Assembly (NCBI RefSeq): GCF_051014685.1 | Contig: NC_135051.1 | Span: 16,263,557-16,327,556 of the forward strand | DNA: 64,000 nt | Source of the DNA: Ptiloglossa arizonensis | Taxonomy: Eukaryota > Arthropoda > Insecta > Hymenoptera > Colletidae | Reading direction: 5' to 3' | Part shown: positions 25,613-36,224 of the stretch, piece after piece | Layout of the letters: each line of letters begins with the position of its first letter | Numbering within the stretch: the stretch's first letter is position 1 | Notes under the pieces: generated by a model | The model's database searches: none | The model's input: the letters and a program-made list of their open reading frames with translations, nothing else | What the model was told of the DNA's origin: nothing | Program-made: the position numbers and the translations under genes

Positions 25613-26117
25613 AAAGCCATATTCCCTTAACAAGACCCCATAAGCTTAAAATCGACTCTACAACCCTCTCGAATTCGAACCAAAGAATAGATCCCTAAAA
25701 CGAACCATAGAGTCTCTAAATAATTCCATCTAAGATCATCCGTGAGATCTAACCGTGAAAAACGATTGGAGGAAGGGATTTGATCGTTCCTGACTCGTCG
25801 AGACGCGAAAGGTTCGAGCTCAACCTAGAAACGGGTCGAATTCGACCCAAGGATGGTACACACGAGAGATTCGAAAAGCCACATTCCCCTGACAAGACCC
25901 CACAAGCTTAAAATCAACTCTACAACCCTCTCGAATTCGAACCAAAGAATAGATCCCTAAAACGAACCATAGAGTCTCTAAATAATTCCGTCTAAGATCA
26001 TCCGTGAGATCTAACCGTGAAAAACGATTGGAGGAAGGGATTTGATCGTTCCTGACTCGTCGAGACGCGAAAGGTTCGAGCTCAACCTACAAACGGGTCG
26101 AATTCGGCCCAAGGACG
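25613..26117. repeat. tandem duplication, 262-bp period, two copies
   Basis: The block at 25613-25855 (from AAAGCCATATTCCC to CGACCCAAGGATGG) is repeated at 25875-26117 with only a few changes. Both copies contain TCTACAACCCTCTCGAATTC and GATTTGATCGTTCCTGACTC. The second copy runs directly into the GC-rich island at 26.1 kb. No coding frame is shared convincingly. Confidence 0.93.
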
Positions 26118-26484
26118 GTCCAGGCTCGTGGCTCGAAAACCCAGATCGGTGAGCAACTCGAACCACCGGAGGAGAACGCGTGTAGCAGCGGTGGCGCATC
26201 CTAGTCGCGAGTTAACGGGAGTCTCGATCGGCAGACGGGAATCGATTCCGCGGCGTCTCTGGTCCCCGTCGGCGAGACGTGCAACGTCCTTTCCGCGCGC
26301 ACCGCTCGAAGGACGAGGAACGAACTAAGGAACGCGGTACGTGGTACGCGGCGTCTGACACGTGCTGAACGATACCGCGCTCGTAGCCCGATCGACGGGT
26401 ACCGAGAAACGAATAAATGCGCTTAGTCGTTGCTCGCCCGCGGTGAGCCGCTTCTCGTCCATCTCGCTGTTGGAAAAAACGGGG
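26118..26484. promoter_or_regulatory. GC/CpG-rich island, left half, before the polypurine tract
   Basis: Strongly CpG-rich. An ATG at 26416 opens a 9-codon frame running into a donor-like CGCG/GTGAGC, but this is too short to be a signal peptide. It probably forms one regulatory unit with the polypurine tract and the CpG-rich DNA after it. Confidence 0.35.
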
Positions 26485-27451
26485 GACTGGGAGAAGGAGA
26501 GCCAGAGAGAGAGAGAAGGAGAAAGAAAAAGAGAGAGAAGGAAAGAGACAGAGAGCGGAGAGACAAAGAGAAAGAAAGACGAGAGAGGGAAAAAGAAAGA
26601 GAGAGAAGAAAGAGAAAAATAAAGAGTAAGCGAGAAGGAGAGAGGAGAGAAGAAAATAGAGGGTAAGTGAGAGAGAAAGAGGAGGAGAGAGACAAATAGA
26701 GAGTAAATGAGAAAGGAAGAGAGAAAAGAGAGAGAAAAATAGAGAGTAAGTGAGAGAGAAAGGGAAGGGGAGAGAAAAATAGAGAGTAAGTGAGAAAGAA
26801 AGAGAGAAAAGAGAGATTAAGTGAGAGGAAAAGAGAAAGAGAGAGAGAAAATTTGAAAGAAAGAGAGAAAAAAGAGAGCAAGTGAGAAAAAAAGAGGAAG
26901 AGAGAGAATAAGTGAGAAAAACAGAAAGAAAAGAGAGAGTGAGTGAGAAAAAAGAGGTAGAGAAAGGAAAAACGAGAAAGAAAGAGAGAAAAGAGAGAGT
27001 AATTAAGAGAAAGATAGAGGAACAATGAGAAAGAAAGAGAGACAGGAGAGAGTAAGTGAAAGAAAGATAGAGGAAAAATAAGAGAGAAAGAGAGAAAAGA
27101 GAGAGTAACTGAGAAAAAAAGTGGAAGAGAGAAAAAATGAGAAAGAAAGAGAGAAAGAGAGAGGAAGTAAGAGAAAGAGAGAGAGAAAAGAGAGAGTAAG
27201 TGAGAAAAAATGTGGAAGAGAGAAAAGAGAGTGTAAGTAAGAGAAAGATAGAGAAAAATGAGAAAGAAAGAGATAAAAGAGCGAGTAAGTAAGAGAAAGA
27301 TAGAGGAAAAATGAGAAAGAAAGAGAGAAAAGAGAGGGTAAGTGTGAGAAAGATAGAGGAAAAATGAGAAAGAAAGAGAGAAAAGAGAGAGTAAGTGTGA
27401 GAAAGATAGAGAAAAAATGAGAAAGAAAGAGAGAAAAGGGAGTGAGTAAGC

Positions 27452-27482
<31 letters not shown>

Positions 27483-27490
27483 CGTGAAAT
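26485..27490. repeat. polypurine (GA-rich) tract, about 1 kb
   Basis: The + strand is almost purely A and G for about 1 kb. Within it are loose units of about 50 bp (AGAGTAAGTGAGAGAAAGATAGAGGAAAAATGAGAAAGAAAGAGAGAAAAG is the theme), most regular at 27230-27440, ending in a pure (GA)n run at 27455-27482. The - strand lacks stop codons here, giving a 435-codon frame of Ser, Leu and Phe that is an artefact of CT repetition. GAGAG is the binding core of insect GAGA factor, and mirror-symmetric purine tracts can form triplex DNA. Confidence 0.92.
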
Positions 27491-28075
27491 ACGAAGAAAT
27501 CGAAAAAAGGGACAGGACGAGTCAGCGCGGGCAGGAAGAGGCGCGGAGAAAAAGGAACGACCGATAGAAAAAGAAGAAAAAGTGGCGTGCGCGAGGAAGA
27601 GCGCAGCGAAAGGACAAACGAGGAAAGGTAGTGCGACGGGGTAGAGAGAAAGATAGCGCGACATGGAAGGGTTGGAGGAGGGAGGCAAAAAGGCCTGGGA
27701 CGTGGTTACGTGCAGTTCGTTGCCAGACACTGGCCGAGCTTACGGGTAGACGGAGAACTGGCGGTTTCCGATTGCATTATCGCGCGGTGATTAATCGGTG
27801 CCCGAGGTGTTCCATTGTCTCTCAGGGACGTCTCGATTCTGGTTTCTCCAGCGTGTCCCGGAGTTTTTACTCCGCTGTACGAAACCGCGCCACCCCACCC
27901 CACCCCATCCCGTACCCATACCCCCCTTGTGACTTACTCTCTCCCTTTCTCTTTACGCTACCTTGCTCGGGCCCCGTCTCGCGAAATACCACGTGCGTGC
28001 CGGAAGTCGTATTTTTTTCACAAGGTGGAAGCGGTGTCGGTTCGATGGCTGGCTGTTTACGAAGGGTGGTTCAAA
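27491..28075. promoter_or_regulatory. GC/CpG-rich island, right half, after the polypurine tract
   Basis: CpG-rich up to about 28070, with a CCACCCCACCCCACCCC stretch at 27890-27910. ATGs at 27663 and 28045 open only short frames. An oligo(T) run follows at 28090-28115. With the GA tract it is the strongest promoter-like region upstream of the follistatin exons in this window, 8 kb away, but no signal-peptide exon could be recognised in it. Confidence 0.35.
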
Positions 28076-29607
28076 TATAAACGAGGCTTTCTTTTCTTTT
28101 CTTTTTTTTTTTTTCTTGTATATTTATTGGACGAACGATCCGGTGAATCAACAAAGGGTTATTTTTCTACGTAGCGTTTATCGTTTTCGCAATGATAATC
28201 CGTTTGTACGTTGATAGTCGAGTGTCTTGGGTGCGAAGGATAATTTTTATTGTTTCTTTTCTGTATCGTTGTTTAGGAAGAATCGTTCAAGTATGAACGA
28301 AGCTACTTTTCTGTAGATTTATTAGATGAATGTTTTGGGTAAATGTTAATCGAGAGTTATTTTTCTATGTAGTAGTTTAGTAGTGGTACTATGTAGTATT
28401 GGTAGACATCTTGGTTTTTTGGGATAATTCATCGAACTATCGCGAGTCGAATTTGGATTAGAGGCACTTTGAACACTTTGGATATTTATTTTGTAACCTA
28501 TGTTATAATGAATAAAAATTGTAAAAAGATTAAATGTAGAATATGCTTGGAAGAATAGTCAGGAATGACGGAGTGTAGCTATTGTATAATACTATTTTCT
28601 AGGTTACCTTGAGAGTGAGACATAACCTGTAAACTATCTTCTAACAAGAGATACATTTTGAAGTATCGTCTAAGTGACTAAAGAAATTTGCCATTGTCAC
28701 AAATGACGAGTATAATTAACGAATCATTAACCGTATCGAAACTAATAATTGAAAAAAATCCGTTTAAAATATACAGTAACGTCTTAGTTTGCAATTTTGC
28801 CTATTTTCGCAAAACCGAATTTTTATTTTGAAAACTATCGATCGTATCGAGTTTTTTTTTCTCTTCGTTTTCTTCGAGAAGGATCTTTCGAAATCAATTT
28901 TCTCTCGAATCATCGTTTTTGCAACGTGAAAATTGTAACATATTCTTATTTTGATAACTTTGCGTCGAAGCGTATCGGTTAAAAATCTCGAGAGTGTATT
29001 ATTGTCTGCGATTCTTTGAAATTTTCTCCATTGAATAAATAATGTCCAGAGCGAGCCTTTCATAATTAACAACTCAACGAGCTATTAAAGGTCGCGGCGT
29101 TCCTGCAATGACAAATTGGATCGCTGTCTCGCGCACAATCGACTTTGAGATATGTTTGCAATCTGTGAAAATATTATTCGACTCGGTGAGTTGTGCAGCT
29201 ACCGATGTTTCAATCGTGGTCAACGTTAATGTAACATTTTCGTGAATTACGCGAACGCGAACGGAGTGCGTACTCCGTGTGCACTAGCGCCGTCTAAAAT
29301 ACATTCCTGCGAATGTGAATTTGCAAATAAGCTAAAACCGACTTTATTCGTGGGATGCGTTGCTTCGAAACATACATAAATCTCTCTGAGATTATCCAAG
29401 ACCGACCGTTCCTGAATATGGACTCTAGACCCATTCCTCGATACTGAAATAACGTCTACTTATCTCGTCTTTCCGATAGTATTTACGGAAGTATCGAGTT
29501 CCACGAAAATTTTCCAAATACTATATAATTTTTTTAAAATTCTCAGAAGACGAATGTTCTCTCTATTATCTAGAATTCTACGATTTCTACGCCAAAGATG
29601 GGTCATG
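28076..29607. other. unique AT-rich stretch, no gene recognised
   Basis: No array. 29080-29330 is less AT-rich and could be regulatory. Overlapping frames around 28764-29072 have no recognisable content. Confidence 0.45.
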
Positions 29608-30185
29608 TTAAATACTTTAAAATACATTTCATTTTAAATACTTTGAAATACATTTCATTTCAAGTACTTTGAAATACATTTCATTTTAAGTATTTTGAAA
29701 TACATTTCATTTCAAATATTTTGAAATACATTTCATTTCAAGTATTTTGAAATACATTTCATTTTAAATACTTTGAAATACATTTCATTTCAATTATTTT
29801 GAAATACATTTCATTTCAAGTACTTTGAAATACATTTCATTTTAAATACTTTGAAATACATTTTATTTCAAGTACTTTGAAATACATTTCATTTCAAGTA
29901 TTTTAAAATACATTTCATTTCAAGTACTTTGAAATACATTTCATTTCAAGTACTTTGAAATACATTTCATTTCAAGTATTTTGAAATACATTTCATTTTA
30001 AATACTTTGAAATACATTTTATTTCAAGTACATTGAAATACATTTCATTTCAAATATTTTGAAATACATTTCATTTTAAGTACTTTGAAATATAGTACAT
30101 TTAATTTCACCCACTTTGAAATATAATACATTTAATTTCACCCACTTTGAAATATAATACATTTAATTTCAACTGCTTTGAAATA
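29608..30185. repeat. minisatellite, 26-bp unit, about 21 copies
   Basis: The unit GAAATACATTTCATTTCAAG plus TACTTT repeats head to tail. Alternatives TTTTAAATACTTT and TTTCAAATATTTT are interspersed in a semi-regular order. The last three units lengthen to about 38 bp with ATATAATACATTTAATTTCA (30075-30185). GAAATGTATTTC-type dyads make the unit partly self-complementary. Confidence 0.95.
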
Positions 30186-30333
30186 AGCCTACTAAATTCC
30201 TGTTTAGCATCTTATCGACGCGATCTACTTCTTCGATCGTTCGTTTCCTAGATCGATAATAACGATCTAGGATTCGATATATAATAATTCTTCTTCTATA
30301 GATAATAATAATGTACACACCGTTTCTACTCCA

Positions 30334-30597
30334 TCAGTTGATATTATTAATCTCTGTCAACCATAAGCCAGTCATCTCCATCGGTGACTGTTGAGATGAC
30401 TCTGGTTCAGTTGATACAACTTTGATCTGTTCCTTATTATTTTCATAGTATAATTTCTTGCAACAACCATCGCAGATGTACACACCTTCAGAAGAGTTTC
30501 TTTGCATCGATAGTGACCTTAACATTACAGGTATTGCTAAACTTGTAGTTTGCAATATTCGAAAATCACTCATAAATTTACCAGGAATTAGACACAA
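30334..30597 (-). other. short open frame with CDGCCKK motif, possible pseudogene
   Basis: The - strand frame reads through a segment YICDGCCKKLYYENNKEQ and then a Ser/Glu-rich tail ending ENNIN-like at a TGA. Just upstream in the same frame, beyond a TAG, is a hydrophobic piece ILLGIAFGSISVLGK, so the readable stretch may continue through one stop. Composition is more protein-like than the neighbouring frames. I recognise no family. It could be a decayed retrocopy or chance. No poly(A) tail follows it. Confidence 0.2.
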
Positions 30598-33500
30598 GCC
30601 CTACGAAAGTTTTCCAAGAACTGAAATACTTCCAAATGCAATACCTAGTAATATAGAGGGCTTCGTGTGTTGTCACGTCGAGCAAATGTTTTCATCGAGT
30701 CGAATTATTCCACGACCACTTGTTTACTATTGTCACACCGAAGATCCCAAACGGACGAAAGGACAGTAACAAGGAAACCGAGTATACTCGCGTTGAAGCG
30801 TTTCATTATACGGAATAGGCAATTCCGGATACGCCCCTTTGCTTAAATTAATATAGGCTATGAGACCTGCTGATTTCAATTTTATCGTAGACCTCGTTGG
30901 AACAATATAACGTGAGAACGATGCGGTCGGCCAACCGTAGCAGCCGAGCTCGTGGGTCAGCTACCTGAAACGAACCGCGCCGCGACCTTTCAGAGCTCAT
31001 TGAGATGTTAATTACGAAATGCCCACTCCAGAAATGACTTATCCCGTGGAGAAAGTCCCGAAGAATCATACAATATTTTTCCAACATTTTGTACCGATCC
31101 CCTTCGTCGCGAAACACGCAAACCAAGAATTCGTTTACAATGTTCACATTATGAAAACAACCGTTCGATCTGAAAGAAGATTCATTCCAAGAGATTGATC
31201 TTCTTGGAAAAAAAAATAAAATAAAAAAGAAACACGATCGATAGTTTTCTGTTGCTCGAAAATAAACCTAAATCGGAAACTCGAACGTCGTGTATTCTCT
31301 AATCGATTGGAAATCAACGAAACGATCATTTGTACTCTCTCCTGTAATTTCGCACGAATTATGATCGATTTGACGTTGAATAACTCCATTAATATGTTTA
31401 ATAACTCGTTGTGTTTCTACAGGAGAGGCCAAGTACAGCCAGTGAGCGTTTTAATAATTTTCAATTACCCTTAACAGTAAATTTTCACGACACTTGAACA
31501 AGTTCGTTTACAATGGCTCGTAAATAATACATAACCGTCGGCGATAGAGAATATGCCCGCCTCGCTATATAAAAGCGTGCAAATGGTGAAAATTAAATAA
31601 ACCGTTCTCATTGTTTCAGCGCGGTGGAAACGAGCCTGAGAAATATTTTCGATTCTTTTATCAACGTACACGTATATTTATCTACTAACGGTACTTAACT
31701 TATCGCAACAACGAATCGGTGTTCAAATTGTTTTGTTTAACGTATACTTGCAACCGCGACCGGCGTTATTAACTAATCTACTCGGACACTCCTTTTAGTA
31801 CCGTTCAATGACGTTTATTGTTACAGCCTCTTACGGCCATAATCGCTTTATAAACGCTTTTTAAACACGCGCCTTTGTTACCGACGTCTGAGTTGCTCTT
31901 TAGCTCCAGTCAAAGAAAATATAAGGAAAGTAACCAGAGATCCCTGTACTGATCTGTTGATATACGAGCAGCACGCCTCAAACACAATTGAGATTCCTGT
32001 ACTTGGACACGCATTGTACTTGTTACGAATCTTTCGTTCAAAGCTCCCTTTATCAGTGTGATTTATTTTCTACAACGCTATTAAATTTTCTTACGACGTC
32101 GACAGACGTTAATGCTCGATAACAAATGTACTGTAATCGAGCGATTCGTTTTTTTTTCTTCTTCTTCTTCTTCTTCTTCTTCTTCTAAACCATTGACATT
32201 ATTCACCGATACTCGCTGAGAAATCGTTCTCGTTCAGACATTCCCGAAGAGTCAGACAATATTTACGATGTTTACCTAGCGGATATGTCGTGTGAGAATT
32301 TTGCAAGCCGTACCAGCATTTGTACACGTACGAGAAACGATAAACGTGCAACTTTTAGACAAATTACACGCCCGTTGAACCGAAAGCAACAGATCGGAAA
32401 AATTCTATCTCTTCGACGATAGATACCCCGGTGTACGTTTCTCGCAATTGTAATCCTATGTTTCGTGCATCGTTCGATGATTTCAATCGACTCCTCTCGT
32501 CGAGATTGAATTTATTGGCTGTCTTTCGAACAGTTGCCGTACGTTTCAGTAATTTATCGCCGAGATAAAGAAATCTCACCTTTTCGAAGTGACCGTGGCA
32601 CCGTCATCACGTATCGGCAGCATTTTTCAGAATAAGTCTACAGACGAACGTCGTGGTGTATTTTCTATGCAGCTCATGCGAGCGCTATTTAAATACACAC
32701 AATCGAAAGTGGAAGTAATTAGTACGTTCGCTGCGAGCCGCATTGTGGCGCAGACGTTAGCATACCCGCTAACTCTTCGTCTTCGAGGAATTTTACCCTA
32801 GTCGATGGAGAGTTCGGCAAACAATGTCGACTATTCCTAACTTGTAGCCAGGAATTGGACGAGGTCCGTGTGTGCTGATCATACAAGCCAAAGTACTTGC
32901 ACACGGAGTTCACGCGGGACGGGTTTCCTTTACGAATTCATAGCGCAGAAAAGTACTTTACTTTTCCGTTTCTCGCGACTCGAGACCACAAACCAAACCT
33001 TATCCATCAGTGACGCGCGCAGTACCTGAGAATACTTTTGTTTTTTTCTTTTTTCTTTTTTATACTAAAAATTCTCGTAAGAGGCTTTCACGAAAGAGAT
33101 CGATCACTCGGATATACTTTGGAATTTTTTTTAGAGGAAACTATCGGAGATATTTATTACAAATTTTACACGTATGTTTATTTATCCATTGACAGGTCGG
33201 AGGATTTTTTTCAAGCGTCAGTGATCGATTTCGTCGAAGTTATGGATCGTTGTACGAAATTCGTCTTTATCAATAGAATGGAGAGTTTCTGAATAAGTGT
33301 TTCGTGCTTTGCTCGAATGCGGGGTAGGTGGAGATTTTTATCTTAAATTGAGACCAATGAAAGACGCGTCAGACGGTCGATGTTCTTTTACAATGTAAAT
33401 ACGAATGGTAGAGGAGGATTTTTGCGTTAGTTGCACGGGGTGTAAATAATTATAACTTGAAAGCGGGATGTACTGTACCTATTGTTCAATGACTGATATA

Positions 33501-35399
33501 TCACGAGACTCAGTTTCAAAATGTGATTATATACTCTGCGTATTATACACTACTATTCTTGTTTGTAATTTCGGTAGTTTGTATAATTGTACAGTATACT
33601 TGCGAGAAGATTGCACTTGGAGTTACGACAAGTCTTTATTCTCTTAGAAGCAATTTTATCCGGGTTGTGTGTACATTTGTACACGCCTATGGAGATGTTC
33701 CACAAACGAGGATTCGTCTTAACTCTAAATGCAATCTTCTCGTGCGCGTACTGTACATACTATACAATAATTGATACGTTAAGATTTATTACACATAAGT
33801 GACTTCTACACACATTGTTTTCATTTATATTGCCAGTAATAATACAAAGACACTTGCTTCAGAATACGAACAGCTGGGTATCTTGAAAACGACTACTTTT
33901 CAATTTATGTTTACCCAGATTTGTGTGCTCCCTTTCGTAAATTTCGTCAATCACCCAAAATGTTGTTTACAATTTTGAAACACTCTGTATCGTAGAACTC
34001 GTAGCGTAATTCGTGGTACGATTGAAAAGAGGGTGATTTCAGGTTGCAGGGGGTGTTCCAAGAAACTTGTGTTCTCCATTCTTCTCGGGATATCAGATAT
34101 CCGTCATGTTTTATTGCGTCCTGTCACCGAGGACGGATGCCCACGTGTAATTTTATCGCGAGCAACGTTCCTTTTGCAATGTTATGACACGCGCGTCAAG
34201 CTTTCTAACGAATGTCCCTCGATTTCGCGCGGGCCTCGTTCCACTTTTTTAACGCGTACATTTAGCCTCCCGTAGACGGCGTTAATTAAAAGTCCTTAGA
34301 AGAATTTTCCTCGCGACACGTCTCATTAATACGACGTAACGAGAATACTAATTCCGCCGACTATCATCCATTAAAAAGAGACGCGTGCACGCGGTTTAGC
34401 GTTACACACGGAGCATAGTTATGGCTGCGATTACGCGCGCTACGGGGGGAAAAAAAATCTCCTCGACGAATCCTGACGATTCTTCGGATCTCAAGGTCTT
34501 CGGTCGTCGGTGCGTCGCGCCGTGATTTTACAGAAATTATCTATCCTTTCGCGACTGATCCGTTTCACTCTATTTACGAACTTGATCTCGTCAGCATGAT
34601 GTTTTTCATTTGCAAATGAGTCTGTTATGAAACTTCACAGTTGTGTAATTGCACGTTCGTGAATGTCTCCTGTTGTCTAATATTCCAAGTGTCTCTAGGT
34701 AGGTGACTTTGATGCAGTTTCTTCGAACATGATACAGTTTCAATTTTACAGATTTGTCAGTTTAGGCAGGACAATATGCTAATAATCGAACGACACTTAG
34801 AAATTAGAAATTAATTACTGAGAATTAATATTGAAGGAATTAATATTAGTAGTGCGTATGATATTATTGATACTTCATTATTAAATTGTTAGCTATGGTT
34901 TCAAATAATTTTATTTTTCAGTGACGTATATGTATTCGAAATCATGAGAAAAAGATATTGTGTCATCAAGAAGCATCGATTTCATCAAGAAAAATTAAAG
35001 TTGAGCAAAAATAAATATTTTAAATAAATAATATCAAATAAACGTATTCACACAACTATAAGTGAAATTATTCGAAACAGTGTTCAAGTAAATAGTATTT
35101 CGAAAAGCTACTTTAATAGTCAAATTACAGAAATACTACTTTGAAATGAGTAATTTATTTCAGTTTAGCTAAATATTCGTTGAAATATATATTTTATTAA
35201 AATATCGTGCGTAAATACTATTCCAAAGTAGATATTTTACTCCAATTTAATCGAGAGTACGTCATTCATTAACTCATGAAAAGTTTTTATATCAGGGTAT
35301 AAATTTGTTTCTATTATCGGATTTATACTCAAGGAGTAATTTATTATTGTATTTTTGGTCTATAAAAATAAAATTTATTATTAAATTCTTAGCCCAAAA
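30598..35399. other. long unique stretch, no gene recognised, with a (TTC)n microsatellite
   Basis: A TTC run of about nine units lies at 32157-32187. 31640-32600 and 34280-34600 are moderately GC-rich with scattered short frames and may hold regulatory DNA. GGGGGTGTTCCAAG near 34049 resembles the end of an insect transposon without a partner. The signal-peptide exon of follistatin should lie upstream of 36036. I looked here for an ATG followed by a hydrophobic stretch and a GT in the right phase and found none that was convincing. Confidence 0.45.
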
Positions 35400-35985
35400 A
35401 AACCGCAACATCTTTCCTACATGAACTCTTCTCGATGACATATAAGCGGGCACTACTGTAACGTATTCTTTTTTTCTTAGTAATATTTCTTTAGTAAAAC
35501 CTAGTCCATATCCCCCCCCCCCTCAGAATAGTGCAAAACTATCAAAAAAAAAAAAAAACAGTAATATCTTTCCTACATGAATTCGCTCGATGACATATAA
35601 GCGGGCACTACTGTAACGTATTCTTCTTTTCTTAGTAATATTTCTTTAGTAAAACCTAGTCCATATTTCCCCCCCCCCCCCAGAATAGTGCAAAACTATC
35701 AAAAAAAAAAAAAAACAGTAATATCTTTCCTACATGAATTCGCTCGATGACATATAAGCGGGCACTACTGTAACGTATTCTTCTTCTCTAAGTTAATATT
35801 TTTTTGAGTAAAACCCAGTCCATACCTGTCCCTCAGAATAATTCAAAACTTGCAAAGAAAAACAGTAACATATTTCCTACATGATTCCGCTCGATGACAT
35901 ATAAGCGGGCACTACTGTAACGCATTCTTCTTCTCTAAGTTAATATATTTTTGAGTAAAACCCAGTCCATACTTTTCCCCTCAGT
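35400..35985. repeat. tandem array, about 157-bp unit, four copies, ending just before the TB exon
   Basis: Landmark TCTTTCCTACATGA (changed to TATTTCCTACATGA in the last copy) occurs near 35410, 35567, 35724 and 35872. Each is followed by GACATATAAGCGGGCACTAC, TGTAACG.ATTCTT and CCTAGTCCATA or CCCAGTCCATA. Copies 1 and 2 contain a run of about 10-14 C followed about 20 bases later by a run of 14-15 A. Copies 3 and 4 have lost these runs. The array stops about 50 bp before the follistatin TB-exon acceptor, so branch point and pyrimidine tract are just outside it. Confidence 0.93.
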
Positions 35986-36035
35986 GGACAACTAGCAACG
36001 AGGTAAACATCTTTCTTTTTACTGATATGTTGCAG

Positions 36036-36224
36036 GCGGCATGTGCTGGTCTTCTATCAGCAACGGTCGCTGCAAGGAATTATTGTCGCAACGAGTGACA
36101 AAGGAAAATTGTTGCGCGTCAAACGCGGCGGCGGCGACCGCGTACTCCGAGGAAGACCTCGATAGCGAAAAACTCTTTTTTTGGGGCGTGCTCGGAGGAG
36201 GTGTCCAGTGCCGTCCTTGCAGAG
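36036..36224 (+). CDS. Fs: follistatin, exon encoding the N-terminal TB-like domain
   Basis: Follistatin is a secreted glycoprotein that wraps around activin and BMP-type ligands and blocks receptor binding. This 189-nt exon encodes its N-terminal domain: MCWSSISNGRCKELL, then TKENCCASN, then AYSEEDLDSEKLFFWG and VQCRPCR. The six cysteines, the Trp after the first Cys, NGRC, the adjacent CC, and the SEED/LF.W pattern align with the vertebrate follistatin N-terminal domain. The exon starts after a pyrimidine-rich acceptor (TTTCTTTTTACTGATATGTTGCAG) and ends at AGAG/GTAATC. Both flanking introns are phase 1. GC content is far above the flanks. A short Ala run (AAAA after ASN) is an insertion-like difference. 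The upstream signal-peptide exon was not found. Gene identity is secure; details of the transcript are inferred. Confidence 0.93.

Noticed and set aside
26416..26445. ATG followed by a donor-like GTGAGC
   Set aside because: Only about nine codons, too short for a signal peptide; no evidence of splicing to the TB exon.
26423..27730. 435-codon open frame on the - strand, the longest in the window
   Set aside because: It is Ser/Leu/Phe repetition from a CT-rich simple tract that cannot contain TAA/TAG/TGA on that strand; no domain and no start context.
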